Below are positions 50,201 to 60,285 of a stretch of DNA of 64,000 bases, piece after piece. Source of the DNA: Ditylenchus dipsaci (lineage: Eukaryota; Nematoda; Chromadorea; Rhabditida; Anguinidae); the NCBI GenBank assembly GCA_004194705.1, contig SADC01000531.1, forward strand, positions 40,328-104,327, given 5' to 3'. A program made the position numbers and the translations under genes. The notes below the pieces were generated by a model. That model saw only the letters and a list, made by a program, of their open reading frames with translations, ran no database searches and was not told where the DNA came from. Every line of letters begins with the position of its first letter. Within the stretch, counting starts at the first letter, position 1.

Positions 50201-53200
50201 TTTTCGCTTTATCTGGGTGATCTTATTGTAGATCTTCGAAGAAGTGTTTTCTAAATACATTGAATACTTCACTGATGAAGCCAAGTTTGCTGATGCTAAC
50301 TGTAGCATTCGTGAGTGGTGGTGAGTAACATTTTCAGTAAGATATTTAAATATAAAAAGGCCTCAAATTAATATTAATAGGCATAAGTGCGCTTCTGCCA
50401 GCGGTCTTGATCCGGAGTTTTATGCACCGGTAAGAAAAGATTCTTTTTCCCTATATTATTAATATAGTTTTTATATTCAGTTCGCAAAACTAATTGCAAG
50501 GTGACTTGACATTTCGTGTTTTTTTTTGGTCTTGGTCAATTTATAGTAGCATGCTACAATCTTTTGAAACCTTTTTTAAATGAAATAAAATAATTACATA
50601 AGATGTTTAGTCCTCCCGAAAGGTTGGATCATTGCTAGTATCTGTGGTCATGGAGTCCTGCACAATGCCTCGTAAAATATCGTCGATGAGCCTGGTACGT
50701 AACCTTTTTCTCGCTAATAAATGAATTAATGACTAAATTTAACCTGACCGCCACCACTCAGGTAAACCTGACCCCCACCAGTCAATTCAGTTTGGGGGAC
50801 CAAGACAATTACCGTATTTACTGTATTAACTCCCCACCCTCTAATAACTCACCACCTTCTAATAAGTCCCCACCCTACGGACCTTATATCACAGCCTAGA
50901 GCGAACATTTCGCAAATCTGTTTTTTGCGTTTTCTTAGTTGCCGCGAGTTTACCTGATTACACTTTTTAATTTTGGTTGAGCACCCGAAAATATCAAAAT
51001 CGAAATATTTTCTTTCCGATTTTTTAAGGGTTGAAAAATAACTCCCCATCGGGACTTAATACAGTAAATACGGTATTCTTATTTTTTTTTAAATCTCAGA
51101 AACAATTTTAACAAATTAAAAAAAAATTTGAAAAAAAAATATTAAAAAATTTACCTTTGTCCCCCAAGCTGATTCACTGGCGGGGGTCAGGTTTACCTGA
51201 GTGGTGGGGTCAGATTAAACTGCTCCTAAATTAATTTGTGCGTAAATGGATGTATACCGCACAGGGCTGTTCACTCTTCCGGCAAATTTTTTTCTCTTCC
51301 GGCAGATTTTCGCTTATAACTTTGTTTTTAAAATACAAATTTTTTTTCTGTAACATACGTTTTGCTTATGAGAGTTAGACCTACAATATGAATTTAATCT
51401 TTCCAGAACATTACTGTGGTCTAAGTGGCGAGATGTCCAAAAAACTGCTGAAACGGAAGATTCAACAGTTTTCTGGCCAACGCGCCACTAGACCACAGTA
51501 ATTTTATAGAAAGATTTAATTCATATTGTAGGTCTAACTCTCATAAGCAAAACTTATGTTACAGAAAAAAATTTTGTATTTTAAAAACAAAGTTATAAGC
51601 AAAAATCTGCCGGAAGAGAAAAAATTTGCCGGAAGAGTGAACAGCCCTGATACCGCATACAAAATGAAAATAAAATAAGACCCGGTATCTCACGCTTTTC
51701 ATGTAAGTATAAATTATTGGTGCTACTTTAATGTTAACAACCTCCCCCTCCCCAAAAAAAAGAACCCTCCTGTAATATACCCCACCCCAATAATTTTTAG
51801 GCTTAGGAATTAGCCTTAGCCCTTAGGCTTCGGACCGCTGATTACAGTAGCTTTTTTTTGGGGGAGAGGGGTGTTATATGACAGTAGCGTCAAATTATCT
51901 TAGAAGTGCTGAGCATTAAGTTAGCACAACAGTTAGTTAGCACATTATTGCGGAAAAGCATTCCTTGATCTTTATTTGATGCATTGGGATAAGGAATTTT
52001 ATTATTGTGTTAATTTTATAGGAGCTTCGTGCCAATATAAAGCTTTTGTGTTGCGAGACGTCAGTTACGAGGAAGAAAGTGCCTTGCTAACTGGTGAAAA
52101 AATAACCATTAATGTGAATATGTTACATCTGTGAGTATTTCATATTGTTGTGAGCTGAAAGAGATCTTTTACTTCAAATAATTTAGTCGCCAGCGTTTGA
52201 TGGACAGGATTGCTGCCCATGAGTTTGAAAATTTGTATTTTGAAAGCTTGTATCTCCCGATGAAGGTACTTTTTATCGTAGTTTTATTGTTTTATTTTTT
52301 ACATTCACTCTCTATTTAGCTGCCGCCGCGTCCTTGGCTAGATCATGGCACGTGTGGTCCTCTTTATAGCTTCGCGCAAAAAATAATTCGTGACTCGTTT
52401 GAATCCAAGGAGATATTTATGAATGAAAAGTTTTCCAAACTTCTACTTAAGAGGTGCTTACTGATTTGTTATTTCTGCGAATTGACTCAGCAAACGATTT
52501 TCCATGTCATTGCGAGTTATATGTTGAACATATTGATCTAGGAAGTATATTTAGTGATGAACGGTCTGGTATGAAGAGAAAGGCACGCCTTGTATTTGAT
52601 TCTCTCAACAATCTAGGGGTAATTCAATTCTTTTTTCTACGTGTTAAACTCCGGCTAATGAATTTCCATTTTAAAGGCTACTCCGTGGATAATCAATAAA
52701 CCAATGCTTGCCCATATTTTGAAAATTTTTGGATCTTCAAAGGACCTCGATAAGAAGGAACTACTGAAGTCATTAAAAATTCCTGCGCATCCATCAACAA
52801 TCTACGTGACATCTGAAAAAATGAACTTCGAAACCTCTTTTCCTGGTAAAACACGTGAAGAAATCACTGAGGATGAATATCAGAGTTATATGGTCCGCCA
52901 GAAGAAGTTCGATAAAGAGAAACAGGAAGCTACTCAGAAAAGGTTTTTGCTTTTTGAATTTTGTCCGTTCTTTTATTAATTTGATCCTCAAGGAATCAAT
53001 TGTGTTCTTTGCACACATGGGTCTTATATCGCTTGGCTATCTCCCGGCATTTCCAAAATGATCTCCTCTATTTTCCGGTAACTCTTTTGGCATAGTACTA
53101 ATTACAACTGATTTTTTCAGCACAATATGGATTTCAGAGGACGGGTTTATCCCATATCTCCATTCATAAACCATATGGGTAATAGTAAGTCCTTGTGAAT

Positions 53201-55749
53201 GTCCTTTATTCAAAGCTTTTAGGCGATGATGTGAATCGTGGATTGTTGCGTTTTGCGAAGGGTTGTTTTGTTTTGTAATTTTGAAAACTCTTATCCCTGT
53301 TTAGGAAAGAAGTTGGGCAGCAGAGGTTTCGAATGGTTGAAGATCCATTGCATTAATCTTACGGGCTTGAAGAAGCGTGAGCCATTAAAATGCCGATTAG
53401 AATTTGCAGACTCAATAATGACAGACATCATAGATTCTGCTGACAATCCATTGAGGGTGAACATGTTTTTGTTCTTCTCTCCTTACTTTATAAAACTGAT
53501 GTTATGTTGAAATTTTAGGAAGAGGATGGTGGCGGAAATCAGATGAACCATGGCAAACACTTGCAGCTTGTATTGAGATTCGTGATGCTATGAAAAGTGG
53601 TGATCCTGAGCAGTTCGTGAGTCATCTACCGATTCACCAAGATGGATCTTGTAACGGGCTTCAGGTATTGCAAAAACAATACTGCAATGTCATTGGTATC
53701 GATTGGCAAATATTTTTAGCATTATGCGGCACTTGGTCGAGACTATGAAGGTGCCTTCGAGGTCAATCTTGTTCCAAATGATAAGCCTATGGATGTTTTA
53801 CTCTAGTGTTTGCGAACGGTATGATGGGTGTTATGTAGAGCTGCCAAATGGCTTGTTTCCCATATTGTACACTTTTTAGAGCTGAGAAAATGAGATTGGA
53901 ATGATAAAAGACGCTAGCAGAAAGGGTCATAATCATGCAGGTAATATCGGAGTTTTTCTTTCATTTTTATTGGTATTATTTTAAGTAGCCTTGAGAAAAG
54001 CCATGCCGCAACCGATATCTAGGAAATTGTTAAAACAGACAGTCATGACCACTGTAAGTATGATATTCAATTGTACGGTGATTAAAAGGTTTTGTTTAGG
54101 TCTATGGTGTAACACAATATGGTGCTCAAGAGCAAATAAAACGTCAGCTCAGAGCTATGGATATCGTTTTTGAAAATCTTTTCCTGGGTAAGTTGTGAGT
54201 CTTACAAAATCGACTAAATTTTACCCATAAATTCAGGTATCTGGCCAGGAACGCCTTTGCAAGTCTTGACAAGGCTTTTGCTACCTCAATGTAGGCTATT
54301 CTTCTACTCTCCGATTTTTAGATAATAGTCTGGTTAATTCTAGGATTTGAAGAAGTGGTATGTGACACGTTGCTGTAAACGGTGTTGGATTGTAGTTATC
54401 AATTTATTGCAGGTTCCAAGGATGTGCCATACATGCGTCCAAATTGCATCAGACTATGCAATGGGTGGGTAGTGTGATCTTACTGGTTTATTGTCTATTA
54501 TTACTATATTTTAGGAGACACCTTTGGGTTTGCCAGTTTCTCAGCCATACTTGAACGCTGAAATTTTGTTGGTTATTTGTACTTGGCGCCTATTCGATCT
54601 AAGCAGGTATGGATAATCTAGAGAATATTTAAGACAATTATTTCGAAAGCAACCAAGGGCCATTGCCGTCTCTAACAACGGTTGTTCCCGCCAATCCAAA
54701 AGATGTCCCAATCGAAAACTTCATTACCTATTTTCCAACTTATATTTATAACAAAACTATACTTAAAATTAAATTCTAGGGCTTGTTTTGTTAGTAACCA
54801 AGCTGAAAAACCCGTGCAGAAGTTGAATAATTAGGCAAAAAAAATTGAATTGGCGGGAAACAATTTAAAATAGGTGGCAATGGCCCTTTAACGGGTGCAT
54901 TTTAATCTTTGCGAATCGTCTTTGCAAACAATAGGTCTTTCATTTTAGTTAATGTGGTGTGTTTAGGTGAACGCGTTCCCACCAAATTTCGTGCACTCTC
55001 TTGATTCGACTCACATGTAGGTCTTCATTAATTGAAAAATTTGTAATTAAAATTTTTTGATATATTTGCACCCATAAGAGTTCGGTCCCTCGCAAGGTCC
55101 GAAGTAAAGATCAGCGAGTGATCGTACTTTTGTTGGTTCTTACCGTAGTTGACTGTGTGCAGGATGTTCTGATTCAAAGCATGACGTGCCGATATTTAGG
55201 ATGTTGACGACACTCTTCTGCCACAAAGAAGGGTTGACATTTGCCGCTGTACATGATTGCTTCTGGACTCATGCCTGTGATGTGGACAAAATGAATGAGA
55301 TTTGCCGAGATCAGTTGTAAGTTTTGATTTTTTAAATTTTTCACTGAAATTTATTTTTAGCGTTGCACTACACGAGTATCCTATCATCGATAATCTCTCA
55401 GAGGTATAATCATTAGGGGGGGGGGGGGTGGGTGGTTAACTTTATGTACGCATGGCCCTAGGTCGAGCTTGAATACCACTGGCTGATAACCTTATTTTTT
55501 CTTTGGGACCGAGGGACTTGAACTTTCGACGATAGGCGGCCTATCATAGGCCATGCGTATATAGAGTCCCTTTTATGAAAAGGCTTCTTTATAGTCCTTT
55601 GTATTTAGTTTCTCATCAAAACTTATGTGGATGAATTACCGATATCCGAAGAAGACAAGAAGATGATGTCTCAGAGGTTCATTCCGCATGTGGTTCCGGG
55701 AACACTCAATATCAAGGATGTTAGAAATTCTACATACTTCTTCTCTTAA
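47210..55749 (+). CDS. rpom-1: Mitochondrial DNA-directed RNA polymerase (POLRMT)
   Basis: Single-subunit, T7-like RNA polymerase that transcribes mitochondrial DNA in the matrix. Exons: 47210-47511, 47545-47644, 47895-47961, 48098-48298, 48356-48389, 48437-48645, 49660-49757, 49804-50169, 50232-50320, 50381-50429, 50611-50694, 52022-52130, 52197-52265, 52320-52618, 52677-52942, 52993-53077, 53121-53184, 53223-53261, 53305-53456, 53519-53664, 53720-53940, 53986-54053, 54100-54187, 54237-54290, 54344-54381, 54413-54478, 54515-54606, 54967-55016, 55200-55316, 55361-55403, 55609-55749. The start MIRLTRKSSYWLSSIRSL is basic and Ser-rich, as expected of a matrix signal. Motif A is HQDGSCNGLQHYAALGRD, motif B RKLLKQTVMTTVYGVTQYG, motif C VHDCFWTH; the chain ends STYFFS as in other POLRMTs. 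Several exons need a one-base correction (52050, 53456, 53800, 54237). A possible 37-bp intron at 52454-52490 is undecided. Confidence 0.93.
47642..47870. repeat. Duplicated splice junction around a small inverted-repeat insert
   Basis: A 29-base segment (47642-47670) that spans the end of POLRMT exon 2 and its donor site recurs with three changes at 47842-47870. Between them lies a stretch with inverted ends GTTGCTCCCA (47688-47697) and TGGGAGCAAC (47820-47829). The second copy plus 47871-47894 would form a normal 50-bp intron. Confidence 0.7.
50734..51217. repeat. Outer fold-back element in POLRMT intron
   Basis: Arms cctgaccgccaccactcagg with tcaggtaaacctgacccc, inverted at the right as gggtcaggtttacctgagtg. 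The inner arm gtttgggggaccaag is matched by ctttgtcccccaagc. Interrupted by 50812-51073. Confidence 0.75.
50812..51073. repeat. MITE, CCGTATTTACTGTATTAA type, TA duplication
   Basis: TA at 50810-50811 and 51074-51075. Ends CCGTATTTACTGTATTAACT and complement. Three ctaataactc-type repeats in the left arm. A half copy of the terminus occurs at 58794. Confidence 0.85.
51262..51649. repeat. 388-bp hAT-type fold-back MITE with exact 8-bp target duplication
   Basis: ATACCGCA at 51254-51261 and 51650-51657. Termini CAGGGCTGTTCACTCTTCCG and complement. The whole element is one long hairpin. Each arm repeats ctcttccggcaga. Lies in the POLRMT intron between 50694 and 52022. Confidence 0.93.
51717..51895. 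repeat. Fold-back MITE with TTAGGC-rich core, copy 5
   Basis: Left ccaccccaataatttttagg, central ttaggcttaggaattagcc and cccttaggc, right gggagaggggtgttatatga. Diverged member of the family at 2281-2536. In a POLRMT intron. Confidence 0.65.
54655..54889. repeat. MITE of the AAAGGGCATGCCC superfamily, variant
   Basis: Left aagggccattgccgtctcta, right ggtggcaatggccctttaac. Central ttagtaacaaaac-type pair as in 18668-18894, but with a different outer word shared with 61262-61533. In the 54607-54966 intron of POLRMT. Confidence 0.75.
55410..55590. repeat. Fold-back MITE in the last POLRMT intron
   Basis: Left gggtggttaactttatgtac-gcatgg and right ccatgcgtatatagagtccc, with caggcg-like inner words cgacgataggcgg. 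Related to sequence near 15980-16030, 41050 and 62395-62420. Confidence 0.65.
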
Positions 55750-55841
55750 ATCATAGTCATGTTAGAACTCTATTGTTATAGTTGTTATTGTTGTTGTTGG
55801 ATCTTGTTATTATTTCTTGAGTGTTGATAGGAATATGTAAA

Positions 55842-55847
55842 AATAAA
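55842..55847 (+). terminator. POLRMT polyadenylation signal
   Basis: AATAAA 93 bases after the TAA stop codon at 55747-55749. Confidence 0.75.
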
Positions 55848-56171
55848 ATATAAGTATGATAGTTTTTTATTCTGCTTCTTACAAATTTATGGGAACTCGC
55901 CGGATTGGATTTGTACGTGTCAATTGTGCCTGATGCACATTGTGTCCGTTCTGCATAAGATGGACAATTGTGTCCGGCTAGCGTAACAGAGACATTAGTG
56001 TCCGGCATAAGTAAAACGACATTTATACTCTAAACATCTCTAAACATCTAACGAAAGCCTATTTATAAGTTTTTTGATGTTCCAACATGTTTTTGTTAAG
56101 TACTTTATTCTTTCTAATAATTCCCGGGTCTTCAAGTTTATTATAAGAGACTGGTCTCAGGTACGCGTACA

Positions 56172-56875
56172 CACTCATATGGCCGCAACTCATTTGGCCG
56201 CACTCATTTGGCCGCACTCATTTGCCGCAACTCATTTGGCCGCACCTCATTTGGCCGCCATTTCTCATTTTAGAATTTTTTGTAATTTGTTAATTCAAAT
56301 TTAAATATAACCGAAAATTGATTTTTGCACAAGAAAACAAAGTAAATTTACTTAAACGAGTACCCAGATGCCCTAAAAGATGGAATTTGAACATAGTTTT
56401 GTTAACTGGAGCCTACCGCATAAAGAAACTCTGGTATGCATACATTTTTTATGCATCCAGAGTCACTTTCGAGTGATTTGTGTCTCAGGTATGTGTGTGT
56501 GCGCATCTCAACCCCAAGCAACCAAGCCCCTGCGCCCCCTTCGGGGCGCAGGGGCTTGGTTGGTTAGAGAGCGCGCACAGACTTACCTTAGACATAATTC
56601 CGAGCAAGACTCTTTAACAAAAATGCATTTAAAGACTCTTTTGCCCAGTTCCAGTGACCGAAACGGAGTAGAATAGCCTTTAGTAATGACTTAACTACCT
56701 CTCGTCAATGAAAGGTCAAAATTAAGAGTAGTGGTAATTTTCTTATAAAAATTGGAAATGGCGGGCAAATGAGGTGCGGCCAAATGAGTTGCGGCCAAAT
56801 GAGTTGCGGCCAAATGAGTGCGGCCAAATGAGTGCGGCCAAATGAGTTGCGGCCATATGAGTAGTAACCCAGGTA
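56172..56875. repeat. Fold-back element with tandem ACTCATTTGGCCGC arms
   Basis: Left arm (56170-56262): seven direct copies of actcatttggccgca, starting from acactcatatggccgc. Right arm (56760-56862): seven inverted copies, gcggccaaatgagt. Between the arms lies the 56370-56700 segment. Confidence 0.85.
56370..56700. repeat. Dispersed element with a GC-rich hairpin
   Basis: Contains agagtcactttcgagtgatt and a 34-base hairpin, aagcccctgcgccccc with its complement (56525-56560). The same core occurs at 60390-60545 and, in part, at 25376-25570 and 3615-3860. Confidence 0.65.
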
Positions 56876-57185
56876 CGTCGCAGCCATTTTGAAGTTCATA
56901 TTAGACAAAAAGATTGACTATCAATAAGGTTGTAACCAGTGATGTATTTTAGCGATTTTTCGCTCCGGCTCTGGCTCTAAAGTCTTGGTTTTATTAAATT
57001 TGCTCCTGCTCTTGCTCCGGGCTCTTAACTTTGAAAAATTTGCTCCGGCTCTTGCTCCGGGCTCTAACTTGAAAAATTTGCTCCGGATTTGGCTCCGATT
57101 AAAAGCCAGAGCCAGAAAATTGTACGTATATACTCGTTATACATATTTAAAATACGAATATATGATTTGAATTTTCTCTGAATAT

Positions 57186-58402
57186 TAGAGACGGAAACGG
57201 GGCGGGGCCCCGTTCGGGGCCCGCCCCGACCGGGCCGAATTTCGGCAAAAACCCCGCCCCGAAACCCCGCCCGAACAATTCGAAAACCCGAAATCCCGCC
57301 CCGAAATACGGGAAATTGCTTTTTCATTTTTCTCATTGTCGTACTTTTGTCGAAGTCGCTACTTTATCCTCCCTATATTATACTCCGTTTAATTTGCGGC
57401 TTTCAGTATTGTTTACTCTGTGAAATAATATTCAGATGAGTGCTATTTGGAAAATTGGACTTTTACAAAACTGTCGTCGGCGGAAGCGGAATGTGCCGTG
57501 TGCAAGAAAATGATCAAGATGTCGGATGGAAGTACAAAAGCTCTGTTGACGCATGCGAACACACACGAAGAGGCGCAAGAGTACCAGAAGAAAACGACGA
57601 TTTTAGCGAAGGGTATGATTTGCGTCTTTATTTTCTTTCAAGGCTTATGCGTCCACCTTAGGGAACTTTCATATTTGGACAAAAGGGTAGTGCACCTGAT
57701 AGTCTGTGCGTGTCTTCCGTTTGCAATCGTCGAGAATCCAACTTTTAAACCACTTCTTGCCTTGTCTGATCGAGAGGTTCTCAAGGGTATGACACTTTAG
57801 AATCATGTTCATTACTAATAACTGTATTATCTGGATTATCCTACTTTATTAGAAACATGAGTTAATCTATCCGATATTGGCCAAGCTTGCGCGCCGATTC
57901 CTCTTCGCTCCGGCAACTAGTCAACCGAGCGAACAAGTCTTTTCAGTGGCCGGCGATGTCCATGACTATCGAAGGAACAACTTGAAGCCAGAAAAAGCCG
58001 AGATGCTTGTTTTTCTCAATAAAGCTCTTCCATCGATGAATTATTGTTATTAAAGATCTTTTTGTTGTCGAATGTATATTGTTGGTTCAGCAAAGCTGAG
58101 ATATGATGGTTGTAAATGAATAGTGATTTTGTGTCTTTTGTGATTTTGTCAAAATTATGGTTGAAAAAGTTGAAATTTGATGTTATTTATCATCATTATA
58201 AAAAAATCAAATAACTACACAAAATTTTCGTGAAAAGTATCGATTTTTGTCGGAATTTTACGCTTTTCACAAAACCCCGAAATTTAGGACGGGGCCCCGC
58301 GGGGCCTGAATTTTTTTTGCATAACCCCGAAACCCCGACCGAAATTCTGGAACGGAAAAAACCCCGCCCCGAACCCCGACGACAGGCATTTTTCCGTCTC
58401 TA
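57186..58402. mobile_element. Internally deleted hAT transposon
   Basis: Exact 8-bp duplication CTGAATAT at 57178-57185 and 58403-58410. Termini TAGAGACGG and CCGTCTCTA, followed inward by GC-rich cggggcggggccccg-like subterminal repeats. It encodes parts of a hAT transposase (57434-58053) but is far shorter than an intact element. Confidence 0.95.
57434..58053 (+). pseudogene. hAT transposase remnant: BED zinc finger and C-terminal dimerisation region
   Basis: A hAT transposase cuts and pastes its own DNA element. The N-terminal piece has a BED-type zinc finger: ENWTFTKLSS, then ECAVCKKMIKMSDG (Cys-x2-Cys) and LLTHANTH (His pair). The next piece, VHLIVCACLPFAIVENPTF, matches the region after the finger in ZBED-like proteins. 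The C-terminal piece, [20 protein letters not shown] and [15 protein letters not shown], is the hAT dimerisation domain and ends at TAA 58051-58053. A possible intron lies at about 57789-57853. Some 300-400 residues of the catalytic middle, expected in a full transposase, are missing, so this copy cannot be autonomous. Confidence 0.88.
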
Positions 58403-59069
58403 CTGAATATAGCTCCGAGCTCTTTGCTTGAAAAAATTTGCTCCGGTTTTTGCTCTGAGATTTTCATTCGAAAAAATTTGCTCTGGATTTGGCTCCGAGA
58501 TTTTCGTTCAAAAAAATTTGCTCCGCTCTTGCTCCGGGCTCCTAACTTTGAAAAATTTGCTCCTGCTCTTGCTCCGGGCTCCTAACTTTGAAAAATTTGC
58601 TCCTGCTCTTGCTCCGGGCTCTTAACTTTGAAAAATTCGCTCCAGCTCTGGCTCCTGCTCGGAGCCAGAGCGAGAGCGAGAGCCGGAGATTTATACATCA
58701 CTGGTTGTAACTTGCGTGAGATAAGTGATCAAGATTTATTCAATATTTTGAAAACTTATCATTTTTTTGTATTTTATTAAATTTCCATTCTACCGTATTT
58801 ACTGTATTTAGGTCCCATGGAAAGTTTTTTTCAACCATTAAAAATCGGAAAATTTTGAGGTCGGTTTTGAGATTTTCGGGTGATATACCGATTCCGGACA
58901 CGGACATAATTTCGTCGGACCGAATTTGAAAATTTGAAACATTATACGACAATTTTCGGGGAGGAGAAGATTCAATTTGGGTCATTTTCAAATGGGCCCT
59001 TTCGAATTGCGCCAATGCAATCGCGCCATTTTCAAAATGGCCACGATTTTTAAGTGCAATACTTTTTTT

Positions 59070-59525
59070 GTCACAGATTCACTTTAAGGACGGTACTTTT
59101 TTCTGCCCCCAAATTACTTTTCCTGCCCCCAATTTTTTTCATTTTGTTTATTTATTTATGTTTTTATCTGAAAATGGAAATTTTGTTCAAACCATCCTAC
59201 GCAAAATCAAAAAGTAGGTGAGGTCATTTATATCAGAATTTTGACTTCAGGTGTGAAATTTTGAGTTATAGACTATTCTATGTTTTGAAAAAATGCCCCA
59301 AAAAATTAGGGGCATTTTTTCAAAACATAAAAAGTCTATAACTCAAATTTTTTACCTGAAGTCAAAAGTCTGATATAGATGACCTTTACCTACTTTTGAT
59401 TTTGCGTAGGATGGCTCTAACAAAATTTCCATTTTCAGATAAAAACATAAATAAATAAACAAAATGAAAAAAATTTGGGGGCAGAAAAAAGTAATTTGGG
59501 GGCAGAAAAAAGTACCGTCCTTCAC
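59070..59525. repeat. 450-bp near-perfect hairpin element
   Basis: Left attcactttaaggacggtac-tttttctgcccccaaatt is matched at the right by aatttgggggcagaaaaaag-taccgtccttcactt. The arms run through cattttgtttatttatttat and gatggctctaacaaaatttc to a short loop near 59310. High arm identity suggests a recent insertion. Confidence 0.85.
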
Positions 59526-59632
59526 TTTAAATCAATTCCTTTAAATCAATTAAAATCATTTTAAATCAAACAACATTTAAAAAATTGCCGATAAGTTGGC
59601 GCAATTTGAAATGGCGCAATTTGCATTGGCGC

Positions 59633-59838
59633 CAAGGTGCACAGATGTCCTGCTTTAGCAGGAATTTCCTGCTTTTTGCTTTCAAATCCTGCTTTTTGCT
59701 TTTAAAAAGCAGGAATTTTTCGCACATCTCACATCATTTTATAACAGCTTATGCCTGCTTTTTGTAGATTTTTTGGTTTAAATTCCTGCTTTTTGGACAC
59801 AAAATCCTGCTTTTGTGATTTTTGATCTGTGCACCCTG
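59633..59838. repeat. 206-bp hAT-type MITE with repeated CCTGCTTTTTG
   Basis: Flanks ATTGGCGC (59625-59632) and ATTGGCTC (59839-59846), one mismatch. Termini CAAGGTGCACAGAT and ATCTGTGCACCCTG. The body repeats tcctgctttttgctttcaaa in both orientations. Confidence 0.88.
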
Positions 59839-60079
59839 ATTGGCTCAATTTGAAATGGCGCATTTATCCTCCCCCAATTATCAACCCAGAGATTGCTCTC
59901 AATCTCAGCTACATTTTGAGCACAAATATGCCAGAAAAGAATTTTTTTGATTGCATACCAATGCTATTTGCAACGCCACTCATTTCTGGGTGTGAAAAAA
60001 TTCCGAAAATCTCGGCGCGCCCCGCCAGCTCTAAAAAACCCCGAGAGCGCCGGGCTCGTGAAAAATCGGCGCAGACCTT

Positions 60080-60285
60080 AAAGGGGCATGTGCACGCTAA
60101 TAAGAGGTGGTGCCCGGGTATTCGAAAAATTTTCCTAATCATTGAACTTCTGTACGGATTGTTCAACTTGGTTTCTAACAAAACTATACCTAAATTAAAT
60201 TCTAGGCTTGTTTCTTTAGAAATCAAGCTGAAAAATCCGTAAAAGTTCAATGATTTGGAAAAAAATTTGAATTGGCGGGGACAAA
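60080..60285. repeat. MITE of the AAAGGGCATGCCC family
   Basis: Left aaaggggcatgtgcacgcta; the centre gtttctaacaaaac pairs with tttctttagaaatcaagc. The right end is diverged at the gaattggcggggacaaattc word, which is the outer word of the 61262-61533 variant, so the copy looks mosaic. Confidence 0.7.

Larger units (their letters stand above)
56937..58703. mobile_element. hAT-type element hosting a second hAT element
   Basis: Exact 8-bp duplication GTTGTAAC at 56929-56936 and 58704-58711. Termini CAGTGATGTA and TACATCACTG. The arms are built from a repeated unit of about 36-38 bp, gctccggctcttgctccggg plus cttaactttgaaaaattt. Without the nested element (57186-58402) and one duplication copy it is about 540 bp and non-coding. 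Confidence 0.93.
58960..59850. repeat. Cluster with repeated GGCGCAATTTGAAATGGCGC words
   Basis: Left arm: ttcgaattgcgccaatgcaatcgcgccattttcaaaatgg (58998-59041, in two orientations). Right arm: ttggcgcaatttgaaatggcgcaatttgcattggcgcc (59595-59632) and again at 59842-59865 after the insertion 59633-59838. The interior contains the 59070-59525 hairpin. Confidence 0.7.

Noticed and set aside
56525..56560. Rho-independent transcription terminator (GC-rich hairpin)
   Set aside because: Bacterial-type terminators do not apply here, and the hairpin recurs as part of a dispersed repeat.
57186..58402. Ordinary host gene with a BED zinc finger
   Set aside because: The coding pieces lie exactly within inverted termini and an 8-bp duplication, and the catalytic middle is missing, so this is a transposon remnant.
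59829..60242. A 137-codon plus-strand frame and the overlapping 113-codon minus-strand frame
   Set aside because: Both run through a MITE of the AAAGGGCATGCCC family; two long opposite frames are expected by chance in such inverted repeats.
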